DNA from: Sporothrix humicola
Taxonomy: Eukaryota; Ascomycota; Sordariomycetes; Ophiostomatales; Ophiostomataceae
NCBI GenBank assembly: GCA_021396245.1
Contig: WNYE01000008.1
Coordinates: 310,001 to 374,000 of the forward strand
Reading direction: 5' to 3'
Length of the DNA stretch: 64,000 bases
Position 1 is the first letter of the stretch. Each line of letters starts with the position of its first letter. A program made the translations under genes and the position numbers. The notes beneath the pieces are model-generated. The model searched no databases. It was not told the DNA's origin and was given only the letters and a program-made list of their open reading frames with translations. This document shows positions 21,280 to 32,102 of the stretch, in pieces.

Positions 21280-23924
21280 ATGTCCCAAGGGCCGATATCA
21301 TCCCCTCCAGCTTCAAGTGCGCCCACGACAGCCGCTGCCGAAGCAGACAAAAGCCCTGGCTCAGACGTGTCGCCCATGACCCAAGTCCCAGGCCAAACCG
21401 TCGTCGATGCCGCCGCCACAACGCCCAAACCCAACGCCGGCTACTTTGCACCGCCAGCCACGGCAGCTGGCCAAACATCCACGCCCGGCACATCTATCGC
21501 AAGCGTCAGCGTGGAAGGCCGTCGCAGCGATGCGCGAACGGAGGCTTCAGAAGAAACGGCTTCCAGCAGTGCCGTGTCCGCCTCGGCGTCCAGCCCAGCC
21601 CTGACGACCGACACACCAGCCCAGGATAGACGCCCCAGCTCGGTTCTCGATCTCACAAGCGAAACCAGTGGAAAGGCTTCTCGGAAAGCATCCACTGCGT
21701 CTGTGACTTTCCGTCCTCCGCATAATCCTTCTCTGCCTCAAGGGCACCCCAAGCAAGCTCGCATTCAATCGCCAGCTCCCAAGAGGTAAGCAAGACCGAC
21801 TCTATATCCAAGCGCATTTGCAAATACAATATCTTTTCGGTCTCTTTTTCCACAAAGAAAAGGAAACACAGTCTCGAGCTTTCCCATTCATACAAGCCCA
21901 CGTGTCCCGCGACAGCAAGCTCGAGTGAGAAAAGCTGCACCGGCATCGCATATCATCCCGTTACCCCATTCGTCCCCCAACTCCATTTCCCCATATCTTT
22001 GTTTTTCCCCAAGTACAGACAGGGTTGCACGCGAGCTGTGGAGAGCGGTAGACGGTCTGTCTTCAAGGCTGGATGGATGCGCCGGTCCTGTTCTAGCGAC
22101 ACTAGCTCCCCTCTCGCCCCTAGCAAGTATGCACTTCGGCCACTCTTTCGCCGGCTTTTGGATCTAGTGGTGCAAGATATAGCATTTTGGGGCGCCGCTC
22201 TGATGTTGTCTCTCACTTCCTCACTTTATCTTATCCTCTCTATTCTCTCTACCCCACTGCACTAGGCGACTGGCCGCCCCCTCTTTGCATGGTTCTAGCC
22301 TTGGGAGACTGCCGCGCACCAAAAATGCTGCAAATGGCACCTGTTGCAGCGCACATGTGATGTTATCCTGTCCCAAGGACCAGAACATAGGAACAAACAA
22401 ACGCAGCTAGCTCGAAAGAGGCCTGGCCAGAACGTGCCAATGACATTCTGTCTATTCTTCCTATTCAGGGACGGGCGCGCTGTTATGGCGCGATAAGGCA
22501 CGCCACAGGCGGTTTATCTCTCGTCCCGCCCAGTATTCTTGCGCCAAATTTCCCCTCTCCAGCACAGCCACAGCACTTACAGCACCTGGTGATTACCTTC
22601 TTGTGACGTTGATTCCCGCGCATCTTCCACCCCTCCTCATACGTTTTTCCTTCTGCTCTCCTGCAACGAAGATCAACATTATCCGCCTCACTTCTATATC
22701 AGCAATCTCGCATCCTCCTCCAGCTGTCAATTGCTTCAATTGGCTGGTAGTGTCTTCGCAATGGCAGCGCTAACAGAAACGCACTCGGCCTCCAGGTTTC
22801 GGAACCATGTCGGCTTTGACAACATCCCGATCGGCGAAGCGACGAAATCAAACACACTCGGATACACGCTGAGCATCAGTCATTATGGGTACCAGCCTCG
22901 ACGCAGATCACGAACCATGATGGTCGGCATCGACCAGAACGTCTACTCGGACTTTGCGCTGCAGTGGCTTTTGGACGAATACGCAGACGACGGCGACGAG
23001 GTGATTTGCGTGCACGTTATCGACAAGGACGCGCGGACCGTCGAGGAGCGCAACTACAAGGCGCGGGCAGACAAGATGGTGGAGAGAATCAAGAGCAAGA
23101 TCCCCGAAAACTGCGCAATCAGCATAAAACTCGAGTACGCGGTGGGAAAACTACACGCAACCTTCCAAAAACTGGTATGTATCGGTATTTCCCCTCCTTT
23201 CTGTGCCTTGTGCAACGCTGACGCGCGGTTTCTTTTTCCTTACCCCACGATATAGATTCAAGTTTACGAGCCATCTATGCTCGTCGTTGGAACTCGCGGC
23301 CGTTCGCTTGGAGGCTTCCAAGGTCTCGTGAACAAGAACTCGTTTTCGAAATACTGTCTACAATACTCGCCCGTCCCGACCGTAGTCGTCCGTGACTACG
23401 AGAAGCGTAAGAAGAAGAAGGACAAGCGGACCAACGATCCGACTCGCCACAGCTACGCGACTATGCTTGCGCCGTCCAACGGCGTCCACGAAGCAAACAG
23501 CGAAAACAGCAGCGTATACAACATGGAAGCGCGGATTTCACCAGACGAAGAGGCGCATAGGGTGGCAGCGGCCATCGGACTTCCGGCAGCGTTCGATCCT
23601 ACTCTTAAGCCGATCGATATGGACCAGTACCTCGGACGTCGGTCCCGCAACACCTCACCAGCTAGGGCAGAGCCTCAGAGCGCCACCAGCGAGACGTCTA
23701 CAATCCCAGGAACCGTCGAAGTCCCAGCAGCCTCGATCGACAGCGAAGACGAAGATAGTGCCGACGACGACGACGCCGAGTTTGAGGTGACATCGGGCCA
23801 GCAGGCTCTGCAGGCCGCCGCAGCTAAGGAATCCGAGAAAGAGCAGCGTAAGAAGCTGCACGAGATGGAAGTCGGCGAGGCTGCGGCACTTAAGCATGCG
23901 GCGCAGAGCGACGATGAAGATTAG
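21280..23924 (+). CDS. Universal stress protein (UspA-domain) family protein
   Basis: Three exons are proposed: 21280..21785, 22796..23174 and 23256..23924, giving 517 residues. Exon 1 starts in good context (CACCATGTCC) and codes for a Ser/Thr/Ala/Pro-rich disordered region ending in TFRPPHNPSLPQGHP, a block I associate with the N-terminus of this fungal family. Intron 1 is 1,010 nt (GTAAGC donor at 21786, branch GCTAAC at 22769, CCAG acceptor at 22795); intron 2 is 81 nt. The joined sequence SPAPKR|FRNHVGFDN keeps frame. The Usp domain (about 200-330) shows RTMMVGIDQNVYSDFALQWLL, HVIDKD, KLEYAVGKLHATFQKLIQVY and the nucleotide-loop-like VVGTRGRSLGGFQGL..NSFSKYCL. The tail is acidic with a coiled-coil end. 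Usp proteins bind nucleotides and help stress survival; the substrate is unknown. Translation from an in-frame ATG at 22761, inside the intron, is an alternative. Confidence 0.8.
21786..22795 (+). other. Long intron 1 of the universal stress protein gene
   Basis: 1,010 nt, more than ten times the usual intron here. Its 3' 250 nt (CT-rich, with TTCTATATCAGC at about 22692) look like a promoter and leader, and an ATG at 22761 opens directly into exon 2. Confidence 0.65.
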
Positions 23925-25134
23925 CAACCGAGCTGTGAAATTCGACACATCTCTGGAGACACCATCTACTCCTCTTTTATGCAAAAAGCATTTCATGGTC
24001 AGGCACTAAGGGTTTACGATACGGCAAAGGGTTGATGAAGGAGCTTAGGAGTACGGCGCTCAATAATAAGGCCCTGTTTACTGAGGTATGCGGGGTTTTA
24101 TTCTTTCCTTTTATGATTACTTTGATTTTAGTACAATGGCCTGCCAGGTAGCACACGGCAGGAGAAAGAAATCCCAATGATATTTATTTAAGCACATACA
24201 TGGAAGCTGAAGCATTTTGTAATTCACTTTCGTCGTCCTGCGTTTGATAAACTGTCGAATAAACTGCCCCACAGCCTTGTCTAGACAAATGCTTGTCCAC
24301 CTGCCGTAGCTTGTAATCCTGCGGTGTCGAGTTCATGTAATAAAAACTACAATAAAAAAGACATTAACTGCGCATAAGAGAAGAGAGGCAGAGAGGCATG
24401 CAATGCCTTGAAGTTCTGCAAAGAATCGTCTGTTCAGCCTGGCCAGCCAGTGGCGACTCTTAGAATTGGGTGACTGTTTGCTATGCACGCTAACACGAGG
24501 CGCAGACGGCGACCCGCTGTAGCAGTGAGTCAAAGGACAAAGCTCCTGCCGAATACAGCGTGTTACAGCGGTTCGGCAGGCGGAAAAAGAATACATCCGG
24601 CGGGGAAGGTGCTATGGAGGAGCTTCTTGTAGCAAGGTAAGTCTCTGTAATAGGAAAGTTCGCCCCTCTATTTGACGGCGCGTCATAGCAGCTAATAGGA
24701 AGGAAGGACTGAAGAAAAAAAAAGTTTACTCAAGGAAGGTGGACAAAGAGGGACAAGTGATGCCAATATGATTTATTATGAGTAGTTCGGTACATTTCAG
24801 GAACTAAATAAAGCATCCACGTCAAGCAACGACGCGCCACAGCCTTGACAACAAATCCTTGTCGACCCAAATTATGATCAGGCCGCGATCCAGCTAGTTG
24901 CAAAAGCTTCATAAGAACCTTACAACCCTTCCAGATCTTCGCATCCGTCTTGTTAGCGGCCGTTCACTTTCCTTTCTTAGCTTGATCCCTTTGTTTCGTT
25001 GCTGCGAAATCGTCTCGAATTCGATCATCTCGACATCCCACGATAGGCTTCACCAAGCCCTTTCCCCTTCCACAACGCTTGCTTTCCCCTCTTTTCTTAT
25101 ACATCTCGAGATACCCCACCTATAACCACACACA
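23925..25134. other. Intergenic region between universal stress protein and efl1 genes
   Basis: AT-rich, non-coding. Two related 27-29-bp sequences beginning CCACAGCCTTG and ending CTTGTC lie at 24269..24297 and 24837..24863. The last 230 nt are the CT-rich promoter and leader of efl1. Confidence 0.5.
24269..24863 (+). repeat. Pair of dispersed 27-29-bp repeats
   Basis: Copies at 24269..24297 and 24837..24863 share CCACAGCCTTG, then ACAAAT and CTTGTC. Each copy also contains GACAA..TTGTC arms. The copies are 568 bp apart. Confidence 0.6.
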
Positions 25135-28100
25135 ATGCCTGTCGTCGGCCCAGAAAAGCTAGCTGCGCTCCAGCAGCATGGCGACAACGTTCGCAATATC
25201 TGCGTTTTGGCACATGTTGACCACGGCAAGACCTCGTTAACAGACGCCCTCATTGCCACAAATGGCATCATTTCTGCAAAAATGGCCGGCAAAATCCGGT
25301 ACCTCGACTCCCGGCCCGACGAACAGCTCCGCGGCATCACAATGGAGTCTTCTGCGATCTCTCTCCTCTTCTCGATGATGCGTCGACCGAACCCCGAAGC
25401 GGCCCCCGAGGCCAAGGAATACCTCGTCAACCTGATCGACTCGCCCGGCCACATCGACTTTAGCAGCGAGGTCTCGACCGCCTCCCGTCTGTGTGACGGC
25501 GCTGTTGTTCTCGTCGACGCCGTCGAGGGCGTCTGCAGTCAGACCGTCACAGTTTTGCGCCAGACATGGACCGAGAAGCTGAAACCGCTGCTCGTGATTA
25601 ACAAGATGGACCGTCTCATCACCGAACTGAAGATGTCACCCGCCGACGCCTACGTGCACGTCAGCAAACTTCTCGAGCAGGTCAACGCTGTTCTCGGCAG
25701 CTTTTTCCAGGGCGAGCGCATGGAGGAAGATTTGAACTGGCGGGAACGTGTTGACGAGCGAGTGGCAGCTGCCAAGGAAGCACAGGGCGGTGCCGGCGGC
25801 GACGAGTCACAAGCGGACGAATTCCAGGAGCGGGACGACGAGGACATCTACTTTGCACCGGAAAAGAACAACGTCATCTTCAGCAGCGCCATTGACGGCT
25901 GGGCATTTACGGTGCGCCAGTTTGCGGTGCTGTACGAGCGCAAGCTCGGCATCAAGGCTCAGCTCCTCGAAAAGGTGCTCTGGGGCAGCTTCTACCTCGA
26001 CCCCAAGACGAAGAAAGTGCTTGGCGCACGACATCTCAAGGGCCGCTCGCTCAAGCCCATGTTTGTGCAGCTGGTTCTCGAGCCGATCTGGGCTGTTTAC
26101 AATGCCACTATGGGTGGCGACAACGGCCGCGGCGACCCTGAGGCTCTCGAAAAGATCACCAAGTCTCTCGGCATCACCATCCCAGCACACATTAAGCGTT
26201 CGCGTGACCCTCGCTTGTTGATGATGACCGTGTTCTCGGCTTGGCTGCCATTGTCAGTGGCGCTTCTCGTTTCTGTCATCGAATCTCTACCCTCTCCCAA
26301 GGCGGCGCAAGAAGAGCGTATGGGCGAACTTCTCGACCGTACTCCCGGCTCTGATCACATTGATCCTTCAGTACGGTCTGCCATGGTCTCCTTTAAACAG
26401 GGCAAAGAGCAGCCGGTGACCGTCTATGTCAGCAAGATGGTTTCCATCCCCGAGAGCGAGCTACCCGAGAAGAAGCGCAAGACAACAAAATTGAGTGCGG
26501 AGGAGGCACGCGAGATGGCACGGCAAAAGCGGGCAGAAATTGCACGCGCACAGCAGGCCGAGGCGGCCGCTTCAGGCAGCTTTAACAACGACGACTACCT
26601 CGCAGCATCACTCGATGCTGTATCAATACAGGACAACATGGATGGCAGCGAAAAGACCAAGATCGACCCCGAACATCTGATTGGCTTTGCCCGCATCTAC
26701 TCCGGCACGCTGTCTGTCGGCGACGAAATCTACGTCATCCCGCCCAAGTTCTCACCAGCCCACTCTCACCAACCGCCAGAACCCAAGAAGATCACTGTGG
26801 AGGCACTCTACATGATCATGGGTCGCAACCTCGAGAGTCTCGACCAGGTGCCGGCAGGCGTTGTCTTTGGTATTCGTGGCCTTGAGGGCACCGTTCTCAA
26901 GTCGGCAACGCTCTGCAGTCAAATCGAGGGTGCATGCAACTTGGCAGGTGTTGCCAGCACCACAGGACGTCCCATCGTCCGTGTTGCTCTTGAGCCAGAA
27001 AACCCTGCCGATCTCGACAAAATGATTTCCGGCCTGAAGCTGCTTGTTCAGAGTGATCCATGCGCCGAGTATGAGCAGTTCTCCAACGGTGAGCACGTCC
27101 TGCTTACAGCCGGTGAGTTGCATCTCGAGCGTTGCTTGACGGATCTGCGGGAGCGTTTTGCAAGGTGTGAGATTCAGGCAGGTGCACCGATTGTGCCGTA
27201 CCGCGAGACCATTGTGCGCGCCGAGGAGATGCGGCCCCCCGCAAACAAGGAGCTGGGACGCGGTGTCGTTCAGAGCTTTACCAGCTCCAAGCAGGTGTCC
27301 ATCACGGTCCGCGTGCGTCCTCTTCCGAACGAGGTTACCGACTTCCTAATCAAGAACCCGGCCAGTATTCGCAATATCTCGTCTGAAACAAAGGCTTCCC
27401 ACGGTGCAGAAAACAAGGGTGAAGATGGTGAAGAGAGCTCTGAGGGTGCAAATGGCTCTGGCGCCAACGGGGCACCAAAGAGCTCTGGCGAAGAGGCGAT
27501 CGCCACCACTTCTGACTCTGACGAAGTGTCTGGTGTCTCCCAGATCCTGTCGCCTGATGAGTTCAAGAAGCAGCTCCAGACGCATTTCGACAGCAGTAAG
27601 GGCGGTTCTGCATGGAAGGGCGTCACAGACAACGTTGTTGCGTTTGCGCCTCGCCGTGTCGGCCCCAACATTCTTGTCGACAGCACCGAGTCGCAGTGCC
27701 TCCAGAAACTGTTTGGTAGCAGTGATGCCAGCGCTGCTGATGTTGCCGCCGCTCGTGGCCATCTCAGCGCCGACGACTGTATCGACCCTGGACATTTCGC
27801 CGACAAGATCGTCTATGCCTTCCAGTTGGCCACCCAACAGGGTCCTCTGTGTCACGAACCCGTCCAGGGTATTGCAGTGATCGTTGAGGATGTCAAAGTG
27901 ACGCCTGCTGGTGGCAACACTGACGATGGTGCCAATAACAGCGGCACCCTCTTGGTCCGCGACAACCTTGGCCGCTTGACGGGTGAGGTCATCAAGACTG
28001 TCCAGCAAACCATCCACAAGGGCTTCCTCGACTGGTCGCCCCGTCTCATGCTCGCCATGTACTCGTGCGAGATTCAAGCAAGCAGTAAGTTTTTTGTGCT

Positions 28101-28526
28101 CCTTTTATATTGTATTTTTGAATTTTCCGCTAACTCCCTGGAGCCGAGGTTCTGGGCCGTGTCTACGACGTGTTGACTCGCCGCCGCGGCCGTGTCCTTT
28201 CCGAGACAATGAAGGAGGGCACGCCCTTCTTTACCATTCTGTCCCTGCTGCCCGTCGCCGAGTCGTTTGGCTTTTCCGACGATATGCGCAAACGCACAAG
28301 TGGAGCTGCTCAACCCCAGCTTATCTTCACTGGTTTCGAAATTCTGGATGAGGATCCCCTCTGGGTGCCCTTCACTGAAGACGATCTCGAGGATCTGGGC
28401 GAATTTGGTGATCGTGAGAACGTTGCCAAGCGGTACATGGACAGTGTTCGTCGCCGCAAGGGCTTGCTCGTCGAGGGCCGCAATGTGGCTCGGAGCGCTG
28501 AGAAGCAGAAGACATTGAAGCGGTAA
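25135..28526 (+). CDS. efl1: Elongation factor-like GTPase 1 (Efl1/Ria1), 60S ribosome maturation
   Basis: Two exons, 25135..28084 and 28144..28526, giving 1,110 residues; the 59-nt intron (GTAAGT, branch CGCTAAC, GGAG) splits a Thr codon and restores ...QAS-T-EVLGRVYDVLTRR. Efl1 is an EF-2-like GTPase that works with Sdo1/SBDS in the cytoplasm to evict eIF6 (Tif6) from late pre-60S subunits. GTPase motifs are visible: G1 AHVDHGKT at 26-33, switch I RGITMES at 66-72, DSPGH at 102-106, NKMD at 156-159. Efl1-specific features are the long insertion in the G domain/domain II region with the KKRKTTKLSAEEAREMARQKR charged helix (about 450) and an acidic Ser/Gly/Asn-rich insertion near 745-805. The C-terminal domain V follows the intron. 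Length (about 1,100) fits Efl1 better than EF-2 (about 840). Confidence 0.93.
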
Positions 28527-29858
28527 AGTATAGGGTTTGTTTATCCTGGGGTCAACATGTGCATAGATGGCGTTTAATCAAAAGTATAGCATCACAAAGG
28601 GGGTAAATCTAGTTTTCTTTTTCTAAAAAAATAATTTTTAAATAATTTTTATAAATCAAAAACAATTTCTATCAAACAGAATACAAACTTAAATTAATCT
28701 CCGTGCGCCAGATACCACAAGAATGAGAGACAGGAGACCGTGGAAGGGAAAAAGGCATATGGACACAAATCTTAACAAATCGATCGATAATAACTGTGAA
28801 GGGGAGGGGATAGAGGAAGCAGAAGAGTCCAACTAAACAAGAGTGGGAAAAAATACACTGATTTGACATTACATATCTTCTTTCTTTGTCTCGTATCTTC
28901 GTTTGTCCATAATAAATAGAGGAGAGAAGAAGGTAAAAAACAGGTAACGGGGGCAAAGGAGGGAAGATAGGGGAAATATAAAGAAAAATCAAACTTTTGT
29001 CTTGAGGACTTGCACTGCCCTTTTTGGAAAATGCACGAGAAAGAAGCAGCAGCAGAAGAACCAGGAAAAAGAGTAAAAAGAAAGCTTTGACGAAGAAAAT
29101 TGACAAGACAAAAAAGACGAAAACAGAGAAATCCCATTTCTTTTTTTCCCCGGAGAAAAATATAAAAACAACGAAAGTAAAATAAATCAAAAGCACCGCT
29201 TTCTTTTTGATAAAAAAAGGTCTCGTCGTGGTCATCCTCGCACCTTTTGCAGCTTTGGCGCGCATAACGCATCAGGTATCACGAAAAAAAACCACACAGT
29301 CCGTACATCCACGCCTTCATCCAAACGGCCCTTTAGTCCTAACCCGGACCCGAAAAACGCACACGCACACTCGCATCCGCACACCAGCACACCCACCAAA
29401 GGGAGTACAGATGCCTCTCTTCCAAGCAAGAGAGCAGCCCGAAACAGTAATCAACCACCATCCCTGTTGCTCTTTCCATCTTTGCCGCCTCGCACTTCCC
29501 ATCATTCTCGCCCCTCCTACAAAAACGTCCACACACAGATACCAAAATGGTTTCCCAGTATTGGATATTGCTTGACCATAGTGCCCAAATGGTATCCAAT
29601 GCGACTCTCGGTCACTGCATCATGAGGACAAGAGAAAAATAATGTAATAATCATCAAAATCGCAAAGAACAAAGGTTCGGTATGGGACATGGTGTCACGG
29701 GACGTGTGTTGGAAGAGGAAAGTCTGGGAACTGGAAGCGGGAACAAAGATTGGACAAGAGCACTTCTTTCTTGGGCAGGGGAGGGAACACGGGACTGCTC
29801 TGCCTTGCTAAGGCCTGCTGTTCCTCCTTTGCGGGTGGGGATTCGTGAGATGATCCGC
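28527..29858. other. Convergent intergenic region between efl1 and eIF4B genes
   Basis: 1.3 kb between two 3' ends. 28615..28680 is almost pure A/T. 28920..29220 is A-rich on +, i.e. a pyrimidine-rich tract on the eIF4B strand. Overlapping hydrophobic open frames on the - strand are by-products of this T-rich composition. Confidence 0.5.
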
Positions 29859-32102
29859 TCATTGGGCGCGCGGCTTCTGACTGCGACGACCCTTGTTAGG
29901 AACGGTCTCCCAGCCCTCCTCATCCGGGCCAGTGGGGGTTGCGGGGGTGCCGCTCTCCTCCTGGGGCAGCTTGGGGGTCGACGGCTGAGACTGCTGGCCA
30001 CCGTTGGCGCGCGGCGGGCGAGGGCCGTCGTTGCGGGGGCCTCTTGGCGTACCGCTGCCACGGCGCTGGCCATCGTTGCCACCACGGGGCTCACGCGGCG
30101 GGCGGGGGCCGCGCTGCTCGCCCGAGGGCTGTCTCCAGTTGCCGCTGTCGTTGGCGCGCGACTTGGCGTTCTGGAGGTCGCCCCGGGGCTCACGGGGCTC
30201 GCGAGGCTCTCTTGAGCGAGGGCCTCTCTGGTTCGGCGCAGTCGAGCCGTTCTGTGCGCCGCCAGCCTTTGCGGCGGCGGGAGCGTCACCCTTAGCGGGC
30301 TCGGCGGCAGTCTTCTCCTCAGCAGGGGCGTCGGCCTTGGGGGCCTCAGCAGCGGGAGCATCCTCGGCGGGAGCGGCGGCCTCCTCCTTGGGGGCTTCCT
30401 TGGCAGCCTCCTCAGCGGCAGCCTTAGCGGCAGCGGCCTCCTGGGCAGCGGCCTCCTTGGCCTTCTTGGCCTCCTCCTTGGCCTTCTCGTCGGCCTCCTT
30501 CTTCTCCTTGATAGCGATCTGGCGCTTCTCCTCGACCTCTCGCTCGCGGGCGGCCGTGTCAATCGGGCGCGCGGCGCCGAAGGGGCTGGCCTTGGCGTCA
30601 CCAGCAGGCGAAGAGGCAGCATCCGGTGCCTCAGAAACAGTGCGCTTGGCCAGGTTCAGCTTTGGCCGCGAAGCAAGGACAGCGGCGGCAGGGGCCGGCG
30701 AGGAAGGAGCCTCGCTGCCGCTGCGCGAAGGTGCAGGGGACTTGACGGGCGCGTCCGGGCGCATGTTGCTGCGCCACTGCATGTCGCGCTCGGCGGCAGT
30801 AGGGACGCGCTCCGGGCGCTCCGGGCGCTCGGTGAACTCGCGGTGCGGGCGGGCACCGTCAGCGGCACCAGCCGGGGCAGCACCGCCCTCAGGGCGGCCC
30901 TCACCCCATGTAGCAGGGGACTGCTTGCGGGGGCCGCGGAACGACTCGGAACGGCCGCTTTCGGCCAGGTTGTTGGTGCGCTCCTGCGGGGGCAGGGGAG
31001 ATAGAGGACCCTTGCGCTCCCAGGTCAGGTCGCGGGCCTTGTCCTCGGTCGGTGCGTCGCGTGGGGGGCGGCGCTCGGCGAAGTCGGGAGCCGGGCGGCG
31101 TTCGTTGTTGCGTGCCGACGGCAGGTCGGGCAGAGGGCCCTTGCGGGTCCACTCGCTCAGGTCGCGAGAAGACTCGCCACGGGACTCACGCTCCTTGGCT
31201 GCAAAGGATGTTAGTGGGGGCTGTTTGGGTAAAGAAGGAGAGTGCGTGAAAGACTATCGGTGGATGACGTACGAGGATCTGCAATCTTGACCTTGATATT
31301 CCGGCCACGGAAAGAGCTGCCGTCGAGCTCGAGAGCGCGCTTCAGGCCATCGACGTTGGAGAACTCGGCATAGCCGAAGCCCTTGGGGCGGCGAGTCTCG
31401 CGGTCTTCGATCAGGCGGATGCTGGTGACGTCGCAGCCGTCAAGGAGGTCACGAACATCGGGCTCAGTGATCTCGTAGTCGAGGTTGCCAAGGTGGGCAA
31501 GGTAAGGCGGCTTGTCCGGGATGCGCTGGGGGACGGGGTCGCGGTACGAGAAGCCTGAGGAGAGGTGCCGTTAGCAACTGTTGAAAACCTTGTCATGGGT
31601 CGTCGTGTCTTGGATGGAACTTACCACGATCGTCGGTGCGGGGGCCGCTGTTGTTGTAGAAGCTGTTGCCGCCACCGCCGCCGCGGCGCTCAACGACAGG
31701 GAGAGCCTGAGTGCCGACAGTCTCCTCTACCTCATCAGCCCAAGACCCACCGAAGGCTAGAAGGGATGTTAGCATTAGATCATCGAAGCATGAAGGGGGT
31801 AGCAGGGGTCCAGCCACATCTGCCAGGTGGTTGGCGATGATGATATCACTTACAGTCATTGGCCATGAACTCTCCATAGGAGAGCTTCTGCACTTCCTTC
31901 TTCTTGGGAGCTAGAGACGTTGTTAGTATATATCATCAAGGATGAAAGACCTTTCATCAAACGTGACGCATGGTCGCCGAGACCGGGGGGGCACAACCGG
32001 CCACGGAGCCGATGCAACAACGATATATTGATAAAAAGGAGGCCGCGCAAGCAACACTTGTTGAAGTCGAAATTCCATCGAGAGGGACATGGACGTACCC
32101 AT
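29859..32102 (-). CDS. Eukaryotic translation initiation factor 4B
   Basis: Five coding exons on the - strand: 32099..32102 (4 nt, ATG+G), 31854..31910, 31625..31756, 31273..31554 and 29859..31198, giving 604 residues; introns are 188, 97, 70 and 74 nt, all GT..AG, and the frame is kept at every joint. eIF4B stimulates the eIF4A helicase and mRNA loading on 40S. The N-terminus reads MAPKKKEVQKLSYGEF followed by SWADEVEE. An RRM spans about 80-157 with RNP2 (YLAHLGNLDY) and RNP1 (KGFGYAEF at 122-129). Two WxRKGPL/WERKGPL repeats follow (about 172 and 213), then an Ala/Glu/Lys-rich helical region, and a basic Arg/Pro/Gly tail (RGPRSREPREPREPRG) ending in GWETVPNKGRR. These are the expected fungal eIF4B parts. 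It is head-to-head with the Tim17-like gene. Confidence 0.93.
31911..32098 (-). other. Intron 1 of eIF4B
   Basis: 188-nt intron directly after ATGG (donor GTACGT; branch TACTAAC; acceptor CTCTAG). It contains a near-perfect palindrome GATGAAAG-AC-CTTTCATC at 31941..31958 on the + strand, about 12 nt before the branch site on the transcript. Confidence 0.85.

Noticed and set aside
28672..29272. Hydrophobic open frames of 197 and 166 codons on the - strand
   Set aside because: Two overlapping frames are both hydrophobic because the strand is T-rich. This is a composition effect in the eIF4B 3' flank, not membrane proteins.
31911..32098. Box C/D snoRNA inside eIF4B intron 1 (two TGATGA-like sequences)
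   Set aside because: No CTGA box D near the 3' side and no terminal stem. The TGATGA sequences belong to the palindrome next to the branch site.
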